From Pyxidicoccus parkwaysis (lineage in GTDB: Bacteria > Myxococcota > Myxococcia > Myxococcales > Myxococcaceae), in assembly GCF_017301735.1 (NCBI RefSeq), contig NZ_CP071090.1:496001-560000 (forward strand): DNA of 64,000 nt. Reading direction: 5' to 3'. Both the position numbers and the translations under genes were made by a program. The notes under the pieces are model-generated. The model ran no database searches. It had not been told where the DNA came from and was given only the letters and a program-made list of their open reading frames with translations. The number at the start of each line of letters is the position of its first letter. Position 1 is the stretch's first letter. Below are positions 33,755 through 42,600 of the stretch, in pieces.

Positions 33755-33889
33755 GTCCTGCGACGGCCTGCCGGAGTGGCTCCACGCTGAGGGGCTTCAT
33801 GGCCGAGAGTTGGTGTCCGTCACCGTCGAGACAGCAGGCGGGCAGAACCTGACCCCTGTACCTGAAGCGCGAAGTGGGCTGACAGGTGG

Positions 33890-33903
33890 GGGGCTTCCGC
33901 CCC
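33890..33903. other. Short GC hairpin upstream of the prephenate dehydrogenase gene
   Basis: GGGGC-TTCC-GCCCC, a 5-bp stem with a 4-nt loop, lies 62 nt before the start codon. There is no T-tract. It may be a leader structure; the evidence is weak. Confidence 0.25.
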
Positions 33904-33965
33904 GATGTTCACGATGCGAGGATTTCCTCATCATCATCGTGCACGTGCAGCGGGAGCTTGTCGGA

Positions 33966-35006
33966 ATGACGGAGAGCATCGCGTTGCTGGGGTATGGGCG
34001 CTTCGGTCGTGCCCTCTCGGGGTTGCTCGTCGAAGCGGGTGTTCCCCACCGGGTGCATGACCCCAGGCAAGAGTCGGTGCCGCAAGAGCTGCGCGTGGGC
34101 TCGCTCGCGGAGGCGGTGAGCGGCGCGGGCCTCGTGGTGCTGGCCATGCCGGTGGGGGCCATGCGTGCGGTGCTCCAGGAATTGCGCCCGCACCTGACTC
34201 CCGAGCAGACGGTGATGGACGTGGGCAGCGTGAAGGTGCGGCCGGTGCAGGTGATGGCTTCGGTGTTGGGCCGGGACATTCCCTGGGTCGGCACGCATCC
34301 GCTGTTCGGCCCCGCGAGCCTGGCGCGAGGAGACCGGCCCCGGCGCACGGTGGTGTGTCCCAACGAGCTGCACCCGGACGCCGTGCGGAAGGCCCGGGAG
34401 CTGTTCGAGCGGCTGGGGTGCGAGGTATCGGAGATGACGCCGGACGAGCACGACACGCTGATGGCGCGCACGCACGTGCTCACGTTCTTCCTGGCGCACG
34501 GCCTGATGCGTGCCGAGACGGGGAAGGGCCTTCCCTTCGCGCCGCCGAGCTTCCAGCCCCTGGCCCGCCTGGTGGAGTACGCGAGCACGGAGGTGCCGCA
34601 CCTGCTCGGCGTGGTGCAGTCGGAGAACCCCTATGGCCGCGACGCGCGCGTGGGGTTGATGGACGCGCTCATGCGATTGCATCTGGAACTGGAGGCCGCG
34701 AAGGCGTCGGAGGAGCTCGCGGCTCCGGAGTCCCTGCCCACGCCACCCGGGCTCACGGAGATTCGCGAGCGCATCGACGCGGTGGACCACGAGTTGGTGC
34801 AGTTGCTGGAGCGCCGCGCGCGGCTCGTGCAGGAGGCGGCGCGGGTGAAGGCGGAGAGTGGCCTGCCCTTCCCGGACGCGGCGCGCGAGGCGAGCCTGCT
34901 GAAGCTCCGGCGTCAGTGGGCCTCGGAGCAGAAGGTGGACGCCGACGCGGTGGAGGACGTGTTCCGCGCCGTGCTGCGCTTCTCGCGCCGGGCGTCCCGG
35001 GATTGA
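33966..35006 (+). CDS. Prephenate dehydrogenase-chorismate mutase fusion
   Basis: A 346-aa bifunctional enzyme for tyrosine synthesis. Residues 1-250 are an NAD-binding prephenate dehydrogenase (GYGRFGRAL Rossmann loop, DVGSVKV, GTHPLFGP). Residues about 259-345 are an AroQ-type chorismate mutase (LTEIRERIDAVDHELVQLLERRARL, with catalytic-type Arg, Lys and Glu residues following). The order is the reverse of the E. coli TyrA, where the mutase comes first. ATG 33966 is preferred to the open upstream frame because GGGAG stands about 10 nt before it and the Rossmann fold starts at once. It converts chorismate to prephenate to 4-hydroxyphenylpyruvate. Confidence 0.88.
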   Translation: MTESIALLGYGRFGRALSGLLVEAGVPHRVHDPRQESVPQELRVGSLAEAVSGAGLVVLAMPVGAMRAVLQELRPHLTPEQTVMDVGSVKVRPVQVMASVLGRDIPWVGTHPLFGPASLARGDRPRRTVVCPNELHPDAVRKARELFERLGCEVSEMTPDEHDTLMARTHVLTFFLAHGLMRAETGKGLPFAPPSFQPLARLVEYASTEVPHLLGVVQSENPYGRDARVGLMDALMRLHLELEAAKASEELAAPESLPTPPGLTEIRERIDAVDHELVQLLERRARLVQEAARVKAESGLPFPDAAREASLLKLRRQWASEQKVDADAVEDVFRAVLRFSRRASRD

Positions 35007-35021
35007 TGCCGCTAAGACGCC

Positions 35022-35876
35022 TCAGGCGGACACCACGGACATCGGCTCCATGACGAACAGCTCGCCTGGGTTGCGGAGGAAGTATTCCTGCTCGCGCGCA
35101 TGGCGCAGGCGCATCGCCATCCCGCGCCCTGCCTGGAGGGTGTCACCCGCCTTGAATCGCGCTTGAGAGCCGCGCAGGTATTTCCAGACGCGCTCGAACA
35201 TCATGAACGTGAATTGCCCCTCGTCGTGCCCGCGGGTGAGGCGCGCGAAGTCCGGCAGCCCCAGCAGGTGCGCGCCGAAAGTGCGCATCCACACGCCGGG
35301 AGTGCCTTCCACCTCCATCTTCACCAGACCGCAGAACAGCAACTGCAGCGGCATCGCGCGCAGGTAGTCGAACGGGTCCGCATCCGTGGCGCAGAGCGGC
35401 TCGATGGGCGCCACGTTGAAGGCGTCGGAGTTGACGACGAGGAAGGCGCCCAGCGAGGCCAGCGCGCCGGTGATGTTGGCGAGCGCCACGTATTGCTCGA
35501 AGGGCGAGGGCTCCTGGCCCGCGTACCACAGCAGGAGGTGGGTGGAGTGTCCGCGCGCCCGGTCCTTGAGCGCCTCGTCGTAGTGCGAGGGCTGGAGGCA
35601 GGGCTCCAGCGCGGCTGACGGCATGGGCACGTCGAAGCCCGCGAGCTGCACGGTGTGCTCGCCCCAGGAAATGAGGCCCAGGTGTGCCCCGGCTTCCTTC
35701 TCCCACGGCATGGCCGTGAAGGTGGCCTCGCGCAGGGAAGGGTGCCACTTGCGCAGGAGGGCCTGGACCCGCTCCGGCTGGAGTTGAAGCGGGCCTTCCA
35801 AGAGGAGCTGGAGGCTCCGTCCGGGGCGTGAGTCATCACCGACGTTCCACTTCAGGGGACGGTTGGACGCACTCAT
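35022..35876 (-). CDS. DUF4261-like protein of unknown function
   Basis: A 284-aa soluble protein. It has a SLQLLLEGPLQLQPERV start, a central THLLLWYAG segment and an alpha/beta body without signal peptide. The pattern matches what I know of DUF4261, but this is a memory-based assignment. AGGGAG stands 8 nt before ATG 35876. It is downstream of the U32 gene in the opposite order (divided by 29 bp, same strand), so the U32 transcript may read into it. No catalytic motif is visible. Confidence 0.6.
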   Translation of the reverse strand: MSASNRPLKWNVGDDSRPGRSLQLLLEGPLQLQPERVQALLRKWHPSLREATFTAMPWEKEAGAHLGLISWGEHTVQLAGFDVPMPSAALEPCLQPSHYDEALKDRARGHSTHLLLWYAGQEPSPFEQYVALANITGALASLGAFLVVNSDAFNVAPIEPLCATDADPFDYLRAMPLQLLFCGLVKMEVEGTPGVWMRTFGAHLLGLPDFARLTRGHDEGQFTFMMFERVWKYLRGSQARFKAGDTLQAGRGMAMRLRHAREQEYFLRNPGELFVMEPMSVVSA

Positions 35877-35905
35877 GCCGGGACTCCCTGGGCTGACGGA
35901 AGGGA

Positions 35906-38539
35906 CTACCGCTGCACGGTGAAGGTCGGGTTGAGGACCTTCATCGTACCCTTCGTCACGCCGAACTGCTCATGCACCGCCGCGCGGCGCACGGCTTCCG
36001 CCGGGGAGATTCGGCCAGCCAACAAATCCTGGTACGCGGCCAGCACGCGCGCGCTCTCCTCGCGCGACTCGCGGACGAACTCCACGCGGTAGCGCCGCAC
36101 GCCGCGCTCCAGCAGCCTGGGCACCAGCGACGCCGCGCTCTGTGCCTGCGCGTTGAACACCGTGTTGCGGCAGCCCACGTCCACCACCACCGGGTGCTCC
36201 AGTCCCTTGGGGTCTCTCAGCGACACGCGGTGCTTCTCACACGGCCGCCCGCAGCTCCGGTAGTCGCGCCCGTGCGACAGCGTGTGTGAATACACGCAGT
36301 GCTCCGTGTGGAACGTCGAGATGTGGTGGTGCACCGTCACCGTGAACCGCTCCGCCGGCAGGTGCTCCAGCATGGCCCCCAGCTGCACCGCGTCCAAATC
36401 GTGCGCGAACGTCAGCGTGTCCAGCCCAAGCCCCAGCAGGTGCAGCGCCGACACCGAGTTGGTGACGTTGAGCGAGAAGTCTCCATGCAGCCCCGGGCGA
36501 GACTCCCCGGGCGCGGGAGGCTTCTCCAGGAAGTGCATCATCGCGCCCCAGTGCCGCACCAGCACTGCGTCCGGCTTCAGCTTGTCGATGCGCGCGTCGT
36601 AGCCCTCCTCGCCGGGCTTCTGCACGCGCACCGTCGCAATCGTCACCTTCAGCCCGGCAGCGCGCGCTCGCTCCACCGCGCGCTGCAGGCCCACCAGCTC
36701 CATCCAGTCCAGCTCCACCTCGGGCAGCCCCGCGGCGATGACTGCCTCCAACTGCTCGTCCGTCCGGCACAGCGGCAACAGCCGTGCGCCCTCGGGCACC
36801 GGCGCCGCTCGCACGTGTTCCCGCAGTGATGCACGCAGCCCCTCCAGCGTGGAGCCCTCCTGCACCGTACGCACCGGCCCGCGCGCCACCGCCTCCGTCA
36901 GCTCCGCCACCAGCTTGCGTCGCAGCGCCTTCAGCTCCGACACCGGCAGGTGCAGCCCCGGTGCGAGCGCGGACACATCCAGCCCCGCGAGGTGGAACGG
37001 CGTCCCGCCGAGCGCCGCCAGCTTGTCCTTCAGCAGCGCCGCGTCCATTCCGCCGCCGCGCGCCTCCGCCAGCAGCACCTCGCTCGACACCGAGTACACG
37101 TGCCCGCCGCGCGCCTTGCCCGTCACCGTCAGCGGCGCACCCGCGATGCCCGACACTGTGAGCTCCAGCGGCACGCGCCCCTCGGGCTCGCCCTGTGCCA
37201 GCAACTCCTCCGTGCGCTTCGCCAGCGACGGGTCGCTCGTCATCCACACGCGCTGGCCCGGCTCCACTCGCGCGAGGTCCGGCCCCGGGTTGCCGAAGCC
37301 CAGCACCCAGCCGCGCCCCTTGCGCTCCACGCGGAACAGCGGCCCGCCCGGCTCGTGCTTGTCCTCCGGATGGCCCGCGTCGAACACCACGCCCATGCCG
37401 GGACGCGGGGACACCTCCGCCGCCACCGGCGTCTCCGTGTCCAGCGGCGAGGACACCTTGCCCTGCGGCGTGTCCGGGCGCTCCTGCGCGTCCTGTCCCA
37501 GCCCGCCCGTCCACGGACGCCCCTCCGGGTCATCCACCACGCGCACGTCGCGCCCGTGCACGGACTCCACGCGGCCCAGGTACACACCGCGATGCTTGGG
37601 GAATCGCCCCTCCACAAGCGTCTGGTGGTCCGAGCCCGCGAAGAAGCCGTGCGAGAAGCCCCGGCTGTACGACAGCGTCATGTCCGCGAGGTCTTTCTTC
37701 AGCGCGCCCGTGTCGGGCGTCCCGCCGGCCACGCCGTCCACCCAGCGCCGGTAGCCCTGCACCGCGGTGGCCACGTACTGCGGACCCTTCTGTCGGCCTT
37801 CAATCTTCAGCGAGTGCACGCCGATGTCCACCAGCCGAGGCACCGCCATGACGCCCGCGAGGTCCTTCGGGCTCAGCAGGTACTGCACGTCGCCCAGTTC
37901 GCGCGTCTGCCCATCCACCACCAGGTCATACGGCAGCCGGCAGGACTGCGCGCACTGCCCGCGGTTGGCAGAGCGTCCACCCCACGCTTCGCTGGTGAGG
38001 CACTGCCCGCTCCACGACATGCAGAGCGCGCCGTGGATGAAGACCTCCAGCTCGATGTCCGTCTCCGACGCGAGCCGGCGAATCTCCACCACGGACAACT
38101 CGCGCGGCACCACCACGCGCGTGGCGCCCAGGCCCCGGGCGAAGCGCGCGCCCTCCGCGCTCGAAATCGTCATCTGCGTGGAGGCGTGCACCTCCATCTG
38201 GGGACACACCGCGCGCGCAATCAGCGCCACCGCGGGGTCCTGGACGATGAGCGCGTCCACGCCCGCCGCGGCCACCCGGCGCAGGATGTCCTCCACCACC
38301 GGCAACTCCGGTTCGAAGACCAGCGTGTTCAGCGTCAGGTACGCCCGCGCCCCGGCGCGGTGCACGAGCGCCAGCGTCTGGGGCAGGGTGGCGAGCGAGA
38401 AGTTCTCCGCACGGGCGCGCGCGTTGAAGCCCTCGTCCAGCCCGAAGTAGACGGCGTCCGCGCCACTGGCCAGCGCGGCCTTCATCGAGTCGAGGTCCCC
38501 GGCGGGGGCGAGGATTTCAGGACGGCGACGGGAGGTCAT
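35906..38539 (-). CDS. U32 peptidase-like protein, RlhA-type
   Basis: An 877-aa protein of the U32 family. The N-terminal TIM-barrel part begins PEILAPAGDLDSMKAAL and carries the family signature around residues 165-205 (EVFIHGALC, GRSANRGQCAQSCR), whose Cys residues bind an iron-sulfur cluster in this group. The long C-terminal part fits the DUF3656 region plus a second Cys motif (SCGRPCEKHR). This layout matches RlhA, which hydroxylates 23S rRNA C2501 rather than cutting protein. AGAGGA lies before ATG 38539. A linker near residues 350-400 is longer than I expect. Confidence 0.75.
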   Translation of the reverse strand: MTSRRRPEILAPAGDLDSMKAALASGADAVYFGLDEGFNARARAENFSLATLPQTLALVHRAGARAYLTLNTLVFEPELPVVEDILRRVAAAGVDALIVQDPAVALIARAVCPQMEVHASTQMTISSAEGARFARGLGATRVVVPRELSVVEIRRLASETDIELEVFIHGALCMSWSGQCLTSEAWGGRSANRGQCAQSCRLPYDLVVDGQTRELGDVQYLLSPKDLAGVMAVPRLVDIGVHSLKIEGRQKGPQYVATAVQGYRRWVDGVAGGTPDTGALKKDLADMTLSYSRGFSHGFFAGSDHQTLVEGRFPKHRGVYLGRVESVHGRDVRVVDDPEGRPWTGGLGQDAQERPDTPQGKVSSPLDTETPVAAEVSPRPGMGVVFDAGHPEDKHEPGGPLFRVERKGRGWVLGFGNPGPDLARVEPGQRVWMTSDPSLAKRTEELLAQGEPEGRVPLELTVSGIAGAPLTVTGKARGGHVYSVSSEVLLAEARGGGMDAALLKDKLAALGGTPFHLAGLDVSALAPGLHLPVSELKALRRKLVAELTEAVARGPVRTVQEGSTLEGLRASLREHVRAAPVPEGARLLPLCRTDEQLEAVIAAGLPEVELDWMELVGLQRAVERARAAGLKVTIATVRVQKPGEEGYDARIDKLKPDAVLVRHWGAMMHFLEKPPAPGESRPGLHGDFSLNVTNSVSALHLLGLGLDTLTFAHDLDAVQLGAMLEHLPAERFTVTVHHHISTFHTEHCVYSHTLSHGRDYRSCGRPCEKHRVSLRDPKGLEHPVVVDVGCRNTVFNAQAQSAASLVPRLLERGVRRYRVEFVRESREESARVLAAYQDLLAGRISPAEAVRRAAVHEQFGVTKGTMKVLNPTFTVQR

Positions 38540-38655
38540 GTCGCGTCCTCTAACACAGCACCCCAGCCCCTGCCGTCCGTCACGTGAAGGGCGTGGCGCG
38601 GTGCGGCAGGTTCTGTTCAAGTCGCCGCCTGGTCGCTTCCACAGGAGACGAGTCA

Positions 38656-39456
38656 ATGTCAGATGGCGTGTTCCGGGACGGGCTGCTCGCGGGCAAGGTG
38701 GCGTTCATTTCCGGCGGCAGCAGCGGCATCAACCTCGGCATCGCCGAGGCCTTCGTGAAGGCGGGCGCGAAGGTGGCCATCAACGGACGCAACGTGGAGA
38801 AGCTGGAGGGCGCGGTGAAGGGTCTCCAGGCCCACGGCACCGCCATGGGCGTGGCCGCCGACGTGCGCGACTTCGCCGCTGTCTCCCAGGCCCTCCAGAC
38901 GGTGCGCGACGCGTACGGCGAGTTCGACATCGTCGTCTGCGGCGCCGCCGGCAACTTCCCCATGCCCGCGGCGGGGCTGTCCTCCAACGGCTTCAAGGCC
39001 GTGATGGACATCGACGTGCTGGGCACCTTCAACATCAGCCGCGCCGCCTTCGAGCACCTGCGCAAGCCGGGCGCCTGTCTCATCAACATCTCCGCGCCCC
39101 AGGCCTACCTGCCCATGGCCATGCAGGTTCACGTGTGTGCCGCCAAGGCCGGCGTGGACATGCTCACCCGCGTGCTCGCGCTCGAGTGGGGCGGCGCCGG
39201 CGTGCGCGTCAACACCATCACCCCCGGCCCCATCGACGACACCGAGGGCATGCGCCGCCTCGCCCCCAGCGAGGAGGGCAAGAACAAGATCATCCAGGCC
39301 CTGCCCCTGCAGCGCTTCGGCAAGAAGGAGGACATCGCCCGGCTCGCGCTCTTCCTCGCGTCGGACGCGGCCTCCTACATCACCGGCTCCATCATGGTGT
39401 GCGACGGCGGCCAGTCCCTGCTCGGCGGCGGCGCCCTCATGGCCGCCCTCATGTAA
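38656..39456 (+). CDS. 2,4-dienoyl-CoA reductase-like SDR
   Basis: A 266-aa short-chain dehydrogenase. The cofactor loop is FISGGSSGI; CGAAGNFPMPAAGLS, DIDVLGTFNISR and PGPIDDTEGMRRL follow. These blocks resemble peroxisomal DECR2 strongly. The usual YxxxK Tyr is absent (VHVCAAK), as in the DECR group, while the Lys is kept. The enzyme would reduce 2,4-dienoyl-CoA with NADPH so that polyunsaturated acyl chains can enter beta-oxidation. AGGAGA stands 8 nt before ATG 38656. The product of the isomerase gene at 32840 would be its substrate. Confidence 0.87.
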   Translation: MSDGVFRDGLLAGKVAFISGGSSGINLGIAEAFVKAGAKVAINGRNVEKLEGAVKGLQAHGTAMGVAADVRDFAAVSQALQTVRDAYGEFDIVVCGAAGNFPMPAAGLSSNGFKAVMDIDVLGTFNISRAAFEHLRKPGACLINISAPQAYLPMAMQVHVCAAKAGVDMLTRVLALEWGGAGVRVNTITPGPIDDTEGMRRLAPSEEGKNKIIQALPLQRFGKKEDIARLALFLASDAASYITGSIMVCDGGQSLLGGGALMAALM

Positions 39457-39627
39457 CCCCGCGTCACGACAGGCTGACGGCCGCCTCACCGCACCGTGAC
39501 GTTTTATTGGGGTTGCAAGTTTGCGGCCGGGCACTACTTCCGGGAGTGGATTGTCTGCTAGAAGTCGATGCAACCCCGCGCGGGGGGAAGTTTACGCGCG
39601 GGGTCCTGCCCGCTTCCGGAGACATCC

Positions 39628-42600
39628 ATGTCCCGTCCGTCTTTCCCGCTGGCCCGACTGCTCGGGCTGAGCGTGCTGTGCCTGGGTGTAGCCCTGGGCT
39701 GTGGCGACGAAACCGAGCCACAGCCGACTCCCACCCCGAAGCCGCTGCCCGACGCGGCGCTCTCGCGGGTGGAGGTGAGCCGTGCCTCGCAGGTGGTGGC
39801 GGACGGCGAGGACGCCGTCACCATCTCCGTCACCGTGAAGCAGAAGGACGGCACGCCCATGGAAGGGCGCACGGTGCGCGTGGAGGTGTCCGGCGACGGC
39901 AACACCGTGACGCAGCCGGCGGCGAAGACGAACGCGGAGGGCCGCACCACGGCCTCGGTGGTGTCCAGCAAGTCGGGCTCGAAGACGGTGACGGCCTCCG
40001 TGGACGCGGACGGTGGCGCGGTGGTGCTGGGCACGCGCCCGGTCATCGAGTTCATCGCGCACCGCCCCACGAGGCTGGCCTTCACCGCCACCGCGCTGTC
40101 GGCCACGGCCGGCACGCCCATTGGCGATCTGGAGGTGACGCTGAAGGACGGGAAGGGCCGCACCGTGGCGGGCGCCACGGACGAGGTGACGCTGTCCTTG
40201 GTCGCGGGCCCGGGTGACGCGACGCTCGAAGGGACGCTGAAGGCGCACGCGGTGGACGGCGTGGTGCGCTTCTCCGAGGCGGTGCTGAAGAAGGCGGGCA
40301 CGGGCTACCAGCTGAAGGTGGAGGCCACGGGCCTCGAGGGCGCCACCAGCCCCGCCTTCGCCGTCGCTCCGGCCGCGGCCTCCGCGCTGGAAGTCTCGGG
40401 CCTTCCGGCGGTGTCCACCGCGGGCGCCGCGCAGAGCGCGCAGGTGACGGTGCGTGACGCCTTCGGCAACGTGGCCACGGGCTACGCCGGCACGCTGGCC
40501 GTGACGTCCTCGGACGCCACCGCCGCGCTGCCCGCCGCGCACACCTTCACCGCGCAGGACGCGGGCCGCTTCACCTTCGCGGGCATCACCCTGAAGCGCG
40601 CGGGCAACCAGCACGTGGACTTCCAGGACGGCGCCGTCGCGGCGCTCAAGTCCAGCCACGCCGTGGGCGTCGTCGCCGGTGGGGCCGCCGCGCTCGTCTT
40701 CACCCAGGTGCCGGCCCGCACCTCCGTGCACGCGACGCTGTCCACCGTGAAGGTGGCCGTGCAGGACGCCTTTGGAAACGCCGCGGCCGTCGGTGAGCCG
40801 GTGGTGACGATGGGCCTGGCGGGGAATGGCGTCGGCCTCGGCGGCGTCCTCCAGGCCGCCCCGGTGGACGGCGTGGCCAACTTCGCCAGCCTGCGCCTGG
40901 AGGAGGAGGGCTCCTTCAAGCTCCTCGCCTCCGCGACGGGGCTCGGGTCCGCCACCAGCGCGGCCATCGACGTCGTGGACGACGTGCCCCCCGCGAAGCC
41001 CACGCTCGCCGCGGGTGCGTCCACGCCGACCAGCGTCACCGTGACGTGGACCGCCGTGGGTGACGACGGCAACGTGGGCCAGGCGACGTCGCAGGAGCTG
41101 CGCTACTCGGTGAGCCCCATCACCACCGACGCCGAGTTCAACGCGGCCACCCCGGTGGGCGGCGTCGGCGCTCCGGCCGCGGCGGGCAACCCCGAGTCCG
41201 CGACCGTGACGGGCCTCACCGCCCGGCAGACGTACCACGTGGCGCTGCGCGTGACGGACAACCGCGGCAACAGCGCGCGCTCCAACAGCCTGATGGTGCA
41301 GACGCGCGACCCGGACGTGGCGCAGCTCGCCTTCACCACGCAGCCCGCCAACGGCACCGCCGGTCAGGCGCTGGCGCAGGTGGTCGTGGCGTTGCAGGAC
41401 TCCAACGGCAATGTCGTGAGCTCCTCCACCGCGCCGGTGACGCTGTCGCTGGTGGGCAACCCCAACGTGGAGCTGGCCACGGTGTCCGCCGTCAACGGCG
41501 TGGCCACCTTCAACGGCCTGCGCGTGGACAAGGCGGGCACGCACCACCTCTCCGCCAGCGCCACCTCGCTGACGAAGGAGAGCAACGCGTTCACCGTCTC
41601 CCCGGGCAGCGCGAATCGCATTGCGCTCACCGGCCTCGTGGCGCCCGTCACCGCGGGCGTGGCGAACAGCCTGGACGTCACCCTGTATGACAGCTTCGAC
41701 AACGTGGCCACCGGCTACGCCGGGACGGTGCACTTCTCGTCGACGGACGCGCAGGCGCAGCTCCCCGCGAACTACATCTTCGTCCCGGGCACCGACGCGG
41801 GCCACCACGTCTTCAACGGCGTGGTGCTCGTCTCGGCGGGCCCCCGGCGGGTGACAGTGGCGGACGTGGGCAACGCGCAGCTCACCGCCTCGCTCGACGT
41901 GGAGGTGGGCAGCGACGCGGCGGACCACCTGTTGCTCACGGGCCTGGCCGCGGACGTGACGGCGGGCGCTTCGCACTCGCTCGTCCTCAGCGCGAGGGAC
42001 CGCTTCGGCAACATCGTGACGGGCTACTCGGGCACGGTGCACTTCACGTCGAATGACGCGCAGGCGGTGCTGCCGGCGGACTACGTCTTCGCGCCGGGCG
42101 ACAACGGCCAGCACACGTTCTCCGTGACGCTGCGCACGGTGGGTGCGCGCTCCGTCACCGCGACGGAGCTGGGCGGGGCGGGCCACAGCGTCACGGCCAA
42201 CACGAACGTGGCGTCGGCCGCCGCCGACCGCCTGGAGCTGTCCATCACCGCGGCGCCGGTGGTTTCGGGGCAGGCCGTGGACGCGACGGTGACGCTGCTC
42301 GACGCCTACGGCAACCGGGCCTCGGCTTATCGAGGCACCGTGGGCTTCGAGGCGCAGGGGGATGCGCAGGCCACCGTGCCGACGAACTACACCTTCACCG
42401 AGGCGGACTCGGGCCGGCACACCTTCAGCGTGACCTTCGCGTCGGTGGGCGACAAGCTGCTCGTCGCCCAGGACATTGCGAGCTCGGGGCTGCGGGACAG
42501 CGAGCCCGTCACGGTGGGGCCCGGCGCGCTCGCGGAGCTGCGCGTGGACCCGGGAACGGAGCCCTACATCGCGGGACAGACGCACTTCTTCGTCGTCACC

